Shown here: positions 20,622 through 27,692 of the stretch, piece after piece | How the letters are laid out: every line of letters begins with the position of its first letter | Numbering within the stretch: the first letter of the stretch is position 1 | From: Candidatus Giovannonibacteria bacterium RIFCSPHIGHO2_12_FULL_44_22 | Lineage (GTDB): Bacteria; Patescibacteriota; Minisyncoccia; UBA11713; 2-01-FULL-45-33 | DNA length: 37,710 nucleotides | NCBI GenBank assembly: GCA_001778695.1 | Contig: MFHU01000002.1 | Coordinates: 1 to 37,710, forward strand | Direction: 5' to 3' | The notes under the pieces: generated by a model | The model's database searches: none | Told to the model about the DNA's origin: nothing | What the model saw: the letters and a program-made list of their open reading frames with translations, nothing else | Program-made: the position numbers and the translations under genes

Positions 20622-21404
20622 TTAAAATAGAAAAATAATGCTCCCCAAAATAATCATTGCGATGCCTCCGCCGAATCGCATCAGGCGGTTTTCTTTTTGT
20701 TGCCAAGCGCGTACTTTTTCAAGCAATGCTCCGTCGCTGGCCATAAGCAGAATAATTGCCAGCGGCAGGATAAAGATGACATTGTAAAGCAAAAGATACC
20801 CAACACCTTTTAGATAAGTCGCCTGGTCGTGCAACAGCCCCAAGACCATAAGATACGGCCCGCCGGTGCAAGGGAATTCGCAGAGGCCGACAAGCCCGCC
20901 CAAGAGAAATGCTGTCGGCAACGAAGCTTTTTCCATAAGTTCAGCCATTTTGCGGTGAGCCGCGTGCGGAATACGGAGTTTAACCGGGAACGAAGGGAAG
21001 AATTCATTTATCACATTAATAAATCCGAGCGCGATCAAAAGCCCCGCGCCGACTTTGGCCATAAAGTGAGGCGTTGAGAAAAGATGAAGCGTTTGCAAAA
21101 GCCCCAGCCCAATGAGAATGTAGACAAGAAAAATGCCGAGGATATAAGCGCTGCCGATTTTTAGAATGCCGGAACGGAGCTTGCCGATGCTGAAGAGAAA
21201 AGCGATGGTTAAAAGCAGAATGGAGAAAGCGCAGGGGTTGATGCTGTCAATTAGCGCCGAAACTATTACGAGCGGCAGGAGTAATTTTCCACCATTGCTC
21301 AAATTCCAAACAAAAACGGTTCCTAAGCTGTCTGTTTTTAGGAAAATTACCAAACCTAAGAATAGGATTGCGATGGCCGCGAAAATAATTAATTTTTTGC
21401 TCAT
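20622..21404 (-). CDS. CcdA/DsbD-type thiol-disulfide membrane transporter
   Basis: A 260-aa polytopic protein of the CcdA/DsbD beta-domain family, which moves reducing equivalents across the membrane. The conserved cysteine pair is visible: C58 in DSINPCAFS and C175 in LVGLCEFPCTGGPYL, with an extra C179. There are about seven membrane helices, including an N-terminal one (5-23). No thioredoxin or DsbD alpha domain is fused. It lies between the DUF1573 gene (4 nt upstream) and the CPxC protein gene, so it may reduce their cysteines. Confidence 0.9.
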   Translation of the reverse strand: MSKKLIIFAAIAILFLGLVIFLKTDSLGTVFVWNLSNGGKLLLPLVIVSALIDSINPCAFSILLLTIAFLFSIGKLRSGILKIGSAYILGIFLVYILIGLGLLQTLHLFSTPHFMAKVGAGLLIALGFINVINEFFPSFPVKLRIPHAAHRKMAELMEKASLPTAFLLGGLVGLCEFPCTGGPYLMVLGLLHDQATYLKGVGYLLLYNVIFILPLAIILLMASDGALLEKVRAWQQKENRLMRFGGGIAMIILGSIIFLF

Positions 21405-21408
21405 GATG

Positions 21409-21912
21409 TTAAGGGATTACCGTCGCGGAAAATTTAAATTCGAGTGGAACACCTGCGTTATTTTCCAGATACACGACTCGCTCTATCCGACCGACTCCCG
21501 CAGGACCGTGCGCGGCAGGATCAAATACCACCTCAACTCCGGCTTCTTCGTTAGGTTGAATCGTTTCATTGATGCGCTGGGCGAAACCGTGCCCGGGCAT
21601 GCCAAATGGCCCCGCGACGCGGCCTCCGATTTTGAGCGTTGCCACAGTGCACATGCAGGAAGTGTAGAGCTGATTGATGGCAAGAGAATCGGTGCCGGTA
21701 TTTTTTATCACGAATGTTTTTGACACTTTTCCGGCGGCCATGGAGATGGCGCCGAAATCATAATTGTTTTCTTGGGTGGCTAGTACGCCGTTTTTTCCCA
21801 AGACGGGCGAGGCCGGCGCCGATTGCGGAGTAGGGCGGGCCAGCCAAATGAATCCGATAAGCACAACCAGAACCACTCCAGCCAAGATGAATTTGTTTTG
21901 ATTTTTTTCCAT
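21409..21912 (-). CDS. DUF1573 anchored extracytoplasmic protein
   Basis: A 167-aa protein with an N-terminal membrane anchor (about 9-25) and a DUF1573 Ig-like domain: YDFGAISMAAGKVSKTFVIKN, then NQLYTSCMCTVA with C86 and C88, then PNEEAGVEVVFDPAAHG. DUF1573 proteins are typically periplasmic, and the SCxC is conserved. It sits immediately before the CcdA-like gene. A possible -10 (TATTTT, about 7 nt before the ATG) lies in the 58-bp gap after the preceding gene. Confidence 0.88.
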   Translation of the reverse strand: MEKNQNKFILAGVVLVVLIGFIWLARPTPQSAPASPVLGKNGVLATQENNYDFGAISMAAGKVSKTFVIKNTGTDSLAINQLYTSCMCTVATLKIGGRVAGPFGMPGHGFAQRINETIQPNEEAGVEVVFDPAAHGPAGVGRIERVVYLENNAGVPLEFKFSATVIP

Positions 21913-21970
21913 AAGAATTAAAATAAATTAAAATAATAAGAATAAAAACTGCGGAGTTTTTATTTGCGTC

Positions 21971-22342
21971 TTATGAAAAACTTGGGCTATTTTCGTGAAG
22001 CGCGAGCCAGCGGATGAGCAGGCTTTTTTGCGGCAGAGATAAAGTTTTTGGATTATGCCATTTTAGATATAACGCCGGAAGCGGCATTTTAAAATTAAAA
22101 CTAAAGAGAAGGGCTAAAACGAATAGCGTAAGACCGAGTAATGTAGCTAAAGAAAAACTTCTAAAAGCGTCGGAATGAAAACTGAATAATCCGACCCGGC
22201 CGATTTCGCGGGCGCAATCTACGCCGTTCGCCACGGCGGCAATACAGCCGCTGTGCCCATCGCCGTGATTCATCGCCAGGAAACCCAAAACAGCCACGCC
22301 CAACAGACTGAATATTAAAAAGGTAGCAAAAGCCGATTTCAT
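21971..22342 (-). CDS. small membrane protein with an HGxGHxGC motif, function unknown
   Basis: A 123-aa protein with an N-terminal membrane segment (about 4-23) and a second one (about 62-82). Between them is NHGDGHSGCIAAVANGVDCA (H26, H30, C33, C43), an attractive metal-binding or disulfide loop on the outside. No family name is known to me. ATG 22342 is chosen over in-frame ATG 22369 because it begins a signal-like sequence and lies 10 nt after TGT-TATACT. It is the first gene of the eight-gene cluster running to DoxX at 16417, with gaps of 4-58 bp. Confidence 0.7.
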   Translation of the reverse strand: MKSAFATFLIFSLLGVAVLGFLAMNHGDGHSGCIAAVANGVDCAREIGRVGLFSFHSDAFRSFSLATLLGLTLFVLALLFSFNFKMPLPALYLKWHNPKTLSLPQKSLLIRWLALHENSPSFS

Positions 22343-22352
22343 GATTAATTTA

Positions 22353-22389
22353 AGTATAACAGATGACAAAATACTTGCAAAGGTATAAT
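22353..22389. promoter_or_regulatory. divergent promoters for the metal/thiol cluster and mnmA
   Basis: The minus strand has TGT-TATACT (complement of 22353-22361), 10 nt before ATG 22342. The plus strand has a perfect TATAAT (22384-22389), 12 nt before mnmA ATG 22402. Both predicted leaders are very short. No dyad that would suggest a metal-responsive operator was seen in the 59-bp gap. Confidence 0.5.
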
Positions 22390-22401
22390 ATAGTGTTGTT
22401 T

Positions 22402-23538
22402 ATGGATAAGGTTTTAAATAAAAAAGTTTTTGTAGCAATGTCCGGAGGGGTGGATTCATCTGTGGCGGCGGCGTTGTTAAAAAATGAGGGTTACGATGTG
22501 ACTGGAGTGCATATGTTTTGTTGGGAAGGGTGTGAGAATAATGAAGACAAGCAAGACGCCCTATGTGTGGCGGCGGTTTTGGATATCCCGTTTTTGGTTT
22601 GGGATTTTAAAAAAGAATATCGCGAGGCAGTTTTTAATTACATGATTCGTGAATACGCGGCAGGTCGCACGCCCAATCCGGACGTGATGTGCAATAAAGA
22701 AATAAAGTTCGGCGTTTTTTTGAAGCGCGCGCTTGAAGCGGGGGCGGATTTTATCGCAACGGGGCATTATGTTCGGCGAGATAAAACCGCACGCCTGCCT
22801 CGCGTCTTAACCCTCTCTGCGGGGGCTCCGACGCCGACTCGGCATTCGCGCGGTTTCATCTCGCTTTTCTCGGCACGCGATACTTCAAAAGACCAGTCCT
22901 ATTTTTTATGGACCCTCACCCAAGACCAACTTAAGCATTCAATTTTCCCTATCGGGGATTATTTAAAATCAGAAGTTAGAGAACTTGCAAAGAAATTTAA
23001 TCTTCCGACCGCGGAGAAAAAAGATTCGCAGGGGCTTTGCTTTGTCGGAAATATTGATTTTGAAGAATTTATAAAAAATTACCTGCCGAAAAAAATTGGG
23101 CAAGTGGTTGACTCATTCGGAAAAACGCTAGGCTCGCATGACGGGGCGCATTTTTACACGATTGGCCAGAGGCGCGGGCTTAATCTGGGCGGTCAACCGC
23201 GGCCGATTTATGTCGCGCAAAAAAACGCGGAAACAAATATATTAGTTATGGCAAACGGCCAAGCGGATCCTATTTTATATCGCAGTGAACTTATTTTTAG
23301 TAATGCTAATTGGACAGCGGGCGAACCGTCGCGGTTTCCGGCGAAAGTTTCCGCGCGCGTACGCTACCGCCAGCCCTTACAAAGGGCAACTATATTTGAA
23401 AGTGGCCGCGTTATTTTTGACACGCCGCAAAGGGCGGTTGCTATAGGGCAATCAGTAGTATTTTACTTGCCAGCCGAAGTTTCTGCAAAGGAGGATGACG
23501 GCGATAAGATGCTCGGGGGCGGCGTAATAAGGACTTGA
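22402..23538 (+). CDS. mnmA: tRNA-specific 2-thiouridylase
   Basis: MnmA thiolates U34 of Lys, Glu and Gln tRNAs. The 378-aa protein has the PP-loop AMSGGVDSSVAA and the tRNA-binding NPDVMCNKEIKFG with the first catalytic Cys. It also has DQSYFLW, SQGLCFVGNIDFEEF with the second catalytic Cys, and GQRRGLNLGG. Between GHYVRRD and SARDTSKDQSYFLW about 30 residues (TARLPRVLTLSAGAPTPTRH and on, encoded about 22786-22875) look longer than usual. That stretch is GC-rich, but I found no clean palindrome. The start at 22402 follows TATAAT and gives the usual N-terminus. Its TGA is part of the -35 box of the next gene. Confidence 0.95.
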   Translation: MDKVLNKKVFVAMSGGVDSSVAAALLKNEGYDVTGVHMFCWEGCENNEDKQDALCVAAVLDIPFLVWDFKKEYREAVFNYMIREYAAGRTPNPDVMCNKEIKFGVFLKRALEAGADFIATGHYVRRDKTARLPRVLTLSAGAPTPTRHSRGFISLFSARDTSKDQSYFLWTLTQDQLKHSIFPIGDYLKSEVRELAKKFNLPTAEKKDSQGLCFVGNIDFEEFIKNYLPKKIGQVVDSFGKTLGSHDGAHFYTIGQRRGLNLGGQPRPIYVAQKNAETNILVMANGQADPILYRSELIFSNANWTAGEPSRFPAKVSARVRYRQPLQRATIFESGRVIFDTPQRAVAIGQSVVFYLPAEVSAKEDDGDKMLGGGVIRT

Positions 23539-23562
23539 CAGAAATATCTAGTTTGCTATATT
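23535..23562 (+). promoter_or_regulatory. promoter of the 23584 gene
   Basis: TTGACA (23535-23540), a 16-nt spacer and TATATT (23557-23562) preceded by TGC. The mnmA stop codon TGA lies inside the -35 box. Shine-Dalgarno CGGAGGAG follows about 10 nt before the ATG. Confidence 0.7.
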
Positions 23563-23583
23563 TTTAGCGGAGGAGAGCATATT

Positions 23584-23967
23584 ATGGAAAAATATAGCGC
23601 CGCAAATAAGTATTTTTATTCTAGCCAGGCTTTAAATCCGGGGGAGGAAAAACTGCTTAATAAGTTTATTTTTACTGATTCAACCGCAGGTTTTCAGTTT
23701 TGGAACAGGTTTTCTGGGCAAAAATTGAGCCCCGAAGAGGAGTTGATGCGCGCGGTGCTTGAAGACGCCATTCATTGCTACCAAAAATACATTTCTAGTA
23801 CTAATCGCGGGCAAAAGTCTTTGTGGGTGGAGACGCAAGAATGGATTTTTAGCTACGGTTATAGTATGGAGCCTTTTTCTTTTGAAACTGTGTGCGAGGT
23901 TTTAAAGCTTAATCCAGATTATTTAAGGAAAGGATTAATTGCTTGGAAGGAGGAGAGGGTTAAATAA
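23584..23967 (+). CDS. small hypothetical protein with a PFSFETVCEVLKLNPDYLR C-terminus
   Basis: A 127-aa soluble protein. The middle (ELMRAVLEDAIHCYQKYI) and the C-terminal PFSFETVCEVLKLNPDYLRK resemble a family of short hypotheticals I recall from deltaproteobacteria and other lineages (LEDAI...WIF...FSFE.VCEVL.LDPDYLR). No function is established for it as far as I know. The C-terminal segment has the look of a helix-turn-helix or adaptor fold. It has its own promoter, a Shine-Dalgarno and a terminator, so it is a monocistronic unit between mnmA and alaS. Confidence 0.75.
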   Translation: MEKYSAANKYFYSSQALNPGEEKLLNKFIFTDSTAGFQFWNRFSGQKLSPEEELMRAVLEDAIHCYQKYISSTNRGQKSLWVETQEWIFSYGYSMEPFSFETVCEVLKLNPDYLRKGLIAWKEERVK

Positions 23968-23982
23968 TAGAAGCCGTTTTTT

Positions 23983-24009
23983 AAGAAGCAATGCCAGCTT
24001 CTTTTTTTT
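23983..24009 (+). terminator. rho-independent terminator
   Basis: AAGAAGC (23983-23989) pairs with GCTTCTT (23997-24003) across a 7-nt loop and runs into TTTTTTT. It lies only 24 nt before the alaS start. Confidence 0.8.
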
Positions 24010-24017
24010 ATTTTACA

Positions 24018-24026
24018 TGTTAAAAT
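24018..24026 (+). promoter_or_regulatory. alaS extended -10 box, leaderless type
   Basis: TGT-TAAAAT (24018-24026) ends 6 nt before ATG 24033. Any -35 contact would fall inside the terminator hairpin of the preceding gene. Confidence 0.55.
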
Positions 24027-24032
24027 AACACT

Positions 24033-25739
24033 ATGTTGGCATCCGAATTAAGAAAGAAATTTCTGGAATTTTTCAAATCCCGCGGGCACACAGTTGTACC
24101 CTCGTCTTCTCTTATACCCGACGACCCGTCGGTGCTTTTGACAACTGCCGGGATGCAACAATTTAAAAAATACTACACAGGCGAGGCGGACCCGATAAAA
24201 GATTTTGGTTCAAAAAATACCGCTTCAATCCAAAAATCTTTCAGGACGTCGGATATTGACGAAGTGGGGGACGATTCGCATCTTACTTTTTTTGAAATGC
24301 TTGGGAATTTTTCTTTTGGCGGTTATTTTAAAAAAGAAGCGATTAAGTTGTCAAAAGATTTTTTTGATAGCATAAATCTCGGCATAGATTATGTGACGGT
24401 TTTTGAAGGAGATTCCGATACGCCTTTTGATGAAGAATCTTATAAAATTTGGCAATCGCTTGGCATTAAAGACGTAAGAAAATCCGGACGCGAGGATAAT
24501 TTTTGGGGACCAACGGGAGCGGAGGGTCCGTGCGGGCCTACCACCGAAGTCTATATAAATGGAATTGAAATATGGAATATAGTTTTTAACCAATATTATA
24601 AACAAAAAAACAGGAAGCTCGAAAAATTGAAAACTCCGGGCGTGGATACTGGTATGGGGTTAGAAAGGCTCGCAATGGTCTCGCAAGGCAAAAAAAATAT
24701 TTTTGAAACGGATTTATTCGCGCCCTATTTTGAATTATTGCCCGAAGAACTTCCGGAGCGCGCAAAACGCATCATTATTGACCATTTGCGCGGGTCGGTA
24801 TTTTTAATTGCGGACGGCGTTAGGCCCTCCAACAAAGAAGCTGGGTATATTTTACGGAGGATTTTGCGGAGGATTTTTGTTTATGAGCACCAAAATAAAA
24901 TGCCCGCGCATATTTTGGAAGGCGTTCTTCACGATATGGCGCACAAATACGGCGAGTTTTATCCGGAGCTTGCGCGCGCCGGAGAAATAATTCGCGATGA
25001 ATATCGAGAAGAACGCGAAAAATTTCAAAAAGCGTTGGATAAAGGCCTTAGAGCCTTGGGCGACGCGAAAAAACTAACCGGCCAAGAAGCGTTTAATATT
25101 TATCAATCGTTCGGATTGTCGCCGGAGATAATTCAAGAATTAAAACCTTTCAGTAAAGATGAATTTGATAAGGCAAAACGAGAACATTTATCTGTTTCAG
25201 CAAAGGGCGCCGAGAAAAAATTCGGAGGGCATGGACTTTTGCTGGATACGGGAGAATTGAAAGCCGCAAACGAAGAAGAATTGAAAAAGGTAACGAGGTT
25301 GCATACCGCAACCCATCTTTTGCAGGCGGCTTTGAGAAAAGTTCTGGGAGAAGAGGTGAAACAGGCGGGGAGCGATATTACCGCGGAGCGGACGAGATTT
25401 GATTTTACGTTTGACAGAAAACTTACTGACGAAGAAATTAAAAAAGTTGAGGGTTTGGTGAATTTGGCGGTTAATAAAAAATATCAGGTTAAAATGAAAG
25501 AAATGGCTTTGGAGGACGCTTTAAAATTGGGCGCTTTACATTTTTTTAAGGAAAAGTACCCGCAAAAAGTTAAAGTTTATTCCATTGGAGACTTGAAGGC
25601 GGATCCGCCGGAAATTTTTTCACGGGAACTATGTGGCGGACCGCATGTAAAAAACACATCCGAAATCGGCCAATTTAAAATTTTGAAGCAGGAAGCCGTC
25701 GGCGCGGGGCTTCGCAGAATCAGGGCAACGGTGGATTAA
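24033..25739 (+). CDS. alaS: alanyl-tRNA synthetase, short form without C-Ala
   Basis: The 568-aa protein charges tRNA(Ala). The class II core has RKKFLEFFKSRGHTVVPSSSLIP, TTAGMQQF, EVGDDSHLTFFEMLGNFSFGGYFKKEAI and GPTGAEGPCGPTTE. The helical tRNA-recognition domain follows with RPSNKEAGYILRRILRR. The editing domain (about 395-565) keeps zinc motifs HTATHLLQ and CGGPHV. The protein stops right after the editing domain (GAGLRRIRATVD), so the C-terminal C-Ala oligomerisation/tRNA-elbow domain (to ~875 aa in E. coli) is missing. The start at 24033 is supported by both homology and the -10 box. Confidence 0.96.
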   Translation: MLASELRKKFLEFFKSRGHTVVPSSSLIPDDPSVLLTTAGMQQFKKYYTGEADPIKDFGSKNTASIQKSFRTSDIDEVGDDSHLTFFEMLGNFSFGGYFKKEAIKLSKDFFDSINLGIDYVTVFEGDSDTPFDEESYKIWQSLGIKDVRKSGREDNFWGPTGAEGPCGPTTEVYINGIEIWNIVFNQYYKQKNRKLEKLKTPGVDTGMGLERLAMVSQGKKNIFETDLFAPYFELLPEELPERAKRIIIDHLRGSVFLIADGVRPSNKEAGYILRRILRRIFVYEHQNKMPAHILEGVLHDMAHKYGEFYPELARAGEIIRDEYREEREKFQKALDKGLRALGDAKKLTGQEAFNIYQSFGLSPEIIQELKPFSKDEFDKAKREHLSVSAKGAEKKFGGHGLLLDTGELKAANEEELKKVTRLHTATHLLQAALRKVLGEEVKQAGSDITAERTRFDFTFDRKLTDEEIKKVEGLVNLAVNKKYQVKMKEMALEDALKLGALHFFKEKYPQKVKVYSIGDLKADPPEIFSRELCGGPHVKNTSEIGQFKILKQEAVGAGLRRIRATVD

Positions 25740-25749
25740 TATTTAGGGG

Positions 25750-25780
25750 TTGACAAAAATTTAGAATCCGCTAGTATTAT
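25750..25780 (+). promoter_or_regulatory. promoter of the 25822 gene
   Basis: TTGACA (25750-25755) with TAGTATTAT (25772-25780) downstream. The -10 may be TAGTAT (16-nt spacer) or TATTAT (19-nt spacer). A leader with TGGAGG 5 nt before ATG 25822 follows. Confidence 0.6.
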
Positions 25781-25821
25781 TTTAGATTCCAACATTAGAT
25801 TTTTGAGAAATGGAGGCTGTG

Positions 25822-26436
25822 ATGGACCAGAATAACATTATAGAGAGCGCAACAGCTTTTTTGGATGGTTTGGAAAAACAATTGAAGGGAGCGGAAACTG
25901 CACAAGAACAAACATACTCCTCGATTCAGAGCCAAAAAACAGCTCCGACAATCAGTAAGTTTTTGGTGGACAAAATGGAAACTGAATACTGGGCGCTCGA
26001 CAAGAAAATCAGAGATTTACGGGTAAAGACCGAAGCCATTGTTACTGCTATTATTCAAGCTATGGACGGCAACGGTTCCGTTGATTCGCTCATAGAGCTT
26101 TTACCTCAAGAGTTTTTTACAATAAAGGGTAATGCCCATGTCTCGAAAAGAAAAGCGGCTGTGGAGGAATTTCGACGGAAACTGCTCTCCGGCAGGCCAC
26201 TTGCGGAGCTTTCTTTGGAAGAACGACAGGCATATGAACATCCTCCAAAGGCGCCAACGCGCTTTTTAGGCAGGGGAGGCACGAATCATTTCCATGATGT
26301 TGCGGACAGCTTTAACGCCGCGGCCATGTTTTTCAGCCGCACAGTCCAGAGCCATGGCGGAAAAATTCGCGGAGGAAGCTCGGCCGGCGAAGGGGTTTAT
26401 ATCGGCCGGGGCGGAAAAAGAATCCGTAAGTTCTAG
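25822..26436 (+). CDS. hypothetical protein with a Gly/Arg-rich C-terminus
   Basis: A 204-aa protein starts MDQNNIIESATAFLDGLEKQ. Residues 1-85 are helical and coiled-coil-like (DKKIRDLRVKTEAIVTAIIQ). The C-terminal 50 residues contain a His/Gly-rich stretch (GGTNHFHDVADSF) and end in a basic glycine-rich tail (GGKIRGGSSAGEGVYIGRGG), which could bind nucleic acid. No family is recognised. An in-frame ATG at 25810 forms part of the TGGAGG Shine-Dalgarno, so 25822 is preferred. It is monocistronic with a terminator at 26439. Confidence 0.7.
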   Translation: MDQNNIIESATAFLDGLEKQLKGAETAQEQTYSSIQSQKTAPTISKFLVDKMETEYWALDKKIRDLRVKTEAIVTAIIQAMDGNGSVDSLIELLPQEFFTIKGNAHVSKRKAAVEEFRRKLLSGRPLAELSLEERQAYEHPPKAPTRFLGRGGTNHFHDVADSFNAAAMFFSRTVQSHGGKIRGGSSAGEGVYIGRGGKRIRKF

Positions 26437-26438
26437 TA

Positions 26439-26467
26439 GCGGCGCTTGCAGGAGCGTCGCTTTTTTT
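26439..26467 (+). terminator. rho-independent terminator
   Basis: GCGGCGCT (26439-26446) pairs with AGCGTCGC (26453-26460), one G-T pair included, across a 6-nt loop; TTTTTTT follows. Confidence 0.85.
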
Positions 26468-26480
26468 GTGTAAATGTTTT

Positions 26481-26489
26481 TGTTATAAT
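26481..26489 (+). promoter_or_regulatory. extended -10 box of the FtsA/PilM-like gene
   Basis: TGT-TATAAT (26481-26489) ends 6 nt before ATG 26496; leaderless type. Confidence 0.6.
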
Positions 26490-26495
26490 AAATTT

Positions 26496-27692
26496 ATGCT
26501 TTCGTGGATTTTTGGCAAGGAAAGAAGGAAAACGCATATTTTGGCGATTGACTTGGGGACGGCCTCTATTTCGGCGGTTGTGGCTGTTCGGTATGAAAAA
26601 AATCCGCCGGCTGGCGGACCTAAATCCATTACGGGCCCTTGTGAAATTCTGAAGGTTTTGAGATACCCCATTGATTTATTTGGTTATCAAATAAGCGGCG
26701 AGGAGCAAAAACTCCCTTTTATTTTAAAAGACGGATTTTTAAAAATATTCAAAGATGCTTATGACGTCTCGCATCATATAGATGTTGTTTTAATCGCGCT
26801 TTCCGGCCCGTTTTTTTTGGACAAGAAAGCGCAAAAAAAAATTGAAAGAACCAACCCTGATAAAATTATTTCCGAAAGCGAAGTTGATGCTATGATGAAA
26901 TCTTTAAAAAAAAGCGCCGCGGCCAAAAATCTTTTTGTTGTGGGACATGAAGTCTTGGGCGTCAAAATTAACGGCTATAATATTGAAAACGCGGCTGGCT
27001 ACAAAGGGCGCACGCTGGAAGCAGAAATTATTTTTACTTTAATAAGCGGAACTTTAAAAGATTATATTGAAAATGCCAAAGAAAAATTTTTTCCGAAAGC
27101 GATCGCGCGCTATTATTCGGATTCCCAAGCGCTTTGGCGTTTGCTTAAGGCGACGGAAAATTTTTCGGATCCGGCCTTGGTTATAGATATCGGCGGGGAG
27201 ATTACTGGTATTTTTTGGGCTGACAAAAATAATATTGAACACGCTGGAGCGGCGGCTTTCGGCATCCGCACTTTGGCCAGAAGAATTTCCGCGTCTTTAA
27301 AAATAGACCAAAAGGACGTGGAGGCGATTCTTAGAAAATATACCTTAGGAACTTTGGATGAAACTTTGATAATGAAATTGGAGCGAGTGCTTTCTCCGGC
27401 GCTTTCCGATTGGTGGACTAGCTTGAAGGGCGTTCTTAAAAATACTTTTACGCCTGCTTCGGCCGGAGTTATTCCCAAAAAAATCATAATTTCCGGTGGC
27501 GGGGCGGATTTCACTTTATTTTCCGGTTTTTTGAAAGACAGTTTTAAGAAAGATTTCGGCGTTGACATAGAACCACAAATTCTGCGCACCGAAGCTTTTA
27601 AAGATATGCTTTATCCGTTTGGCCTGCTTGCCGGCGGAGGAGATATTATTTTATCGGCCCTTATTCTGTTCGCGGATGCAAAAAAAATCTAA
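26496..27692 (+). CDS. FtsA/PilM-like actin-fold ATPase
   Basis: A 398-aa member of the actin/Hsp70 superfamily: phosphate-1 HILAIDLGTAS (14-24), phosphate-2 LVIDIGGEITGIFW, adenosine motif KIIISGGGADF. The general layout, with an insert where the SHS2/1C subdomain would be, fits FtsA or PilM. Which of the two is unclear; no C-terminal amphipathic FtsA tail is obvious. It probably works at the inner membrane with the product of the overlapping downstream gene. Extra residues NPPAGGPKS (36-44) coincide with a palindrome at 26603-26618. The start at 26496 is set by the -10 box and the conserved IDLGT position. Confidence 0.82.
   Translation: MLSWIFGKERRKTHILAIDLGTASISAVVAVRYEKNPPAGGPKSITGPCEILKVLRYPIDLFGYQISGEEQKLPFILKDGFLKIFKDAYDVSHHIDVVLIALSGPFFLDKKAQKKIERTNPDKIISESEVDAMMKSLKKSAAAKNLFVVGHEVLGVKINGYNIENAAGYKGRTLEAEIIFTLISGTLKDYIENAKEKFFPKAIARYYSDSQALWRLLKATENFSDPALVIDIGGEITGIFWADKNNIEHAGAAAFGIRTLARRISASLKIDQKDVEAILRKYTLGTLDETLIMKLERVLSPALSDWWTSLKGVLKNTFTPASAGVIPKKIIISGGGADFTLFSGFLKDSFKKDFGVDIEPQILRTEAFKDMLYPFGLLAGGGDIILSALILFADAKKI
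26603..26618. repeat. palindromic element inside the FtsA/PilM-like gene
   Basis: TCCGCC (26603-26608) and GGCGGA (26613-26618) around GGCT. It is read as PPAGG between the first strand pair of the actin fold. The arms match those of the dnaE and ATPase palindromes. Confidence 0.6.

Noticed and set aside
22786-22875. GC-rich stretch in mnmA as a palindromic insertion
   Set aside because: The protein is about 30 residues longer here than expected, but I found no inverted repeat of useful length, so it is not counted with the palindromic set.
25590-25605. GGCGGATCCGCC-like sequence in alaS as a third copy of the 30-bp palindrome
   Set aside because: Only the central ten to twelve bases match; no longer arms are present and the protein shows no clear extra residues.
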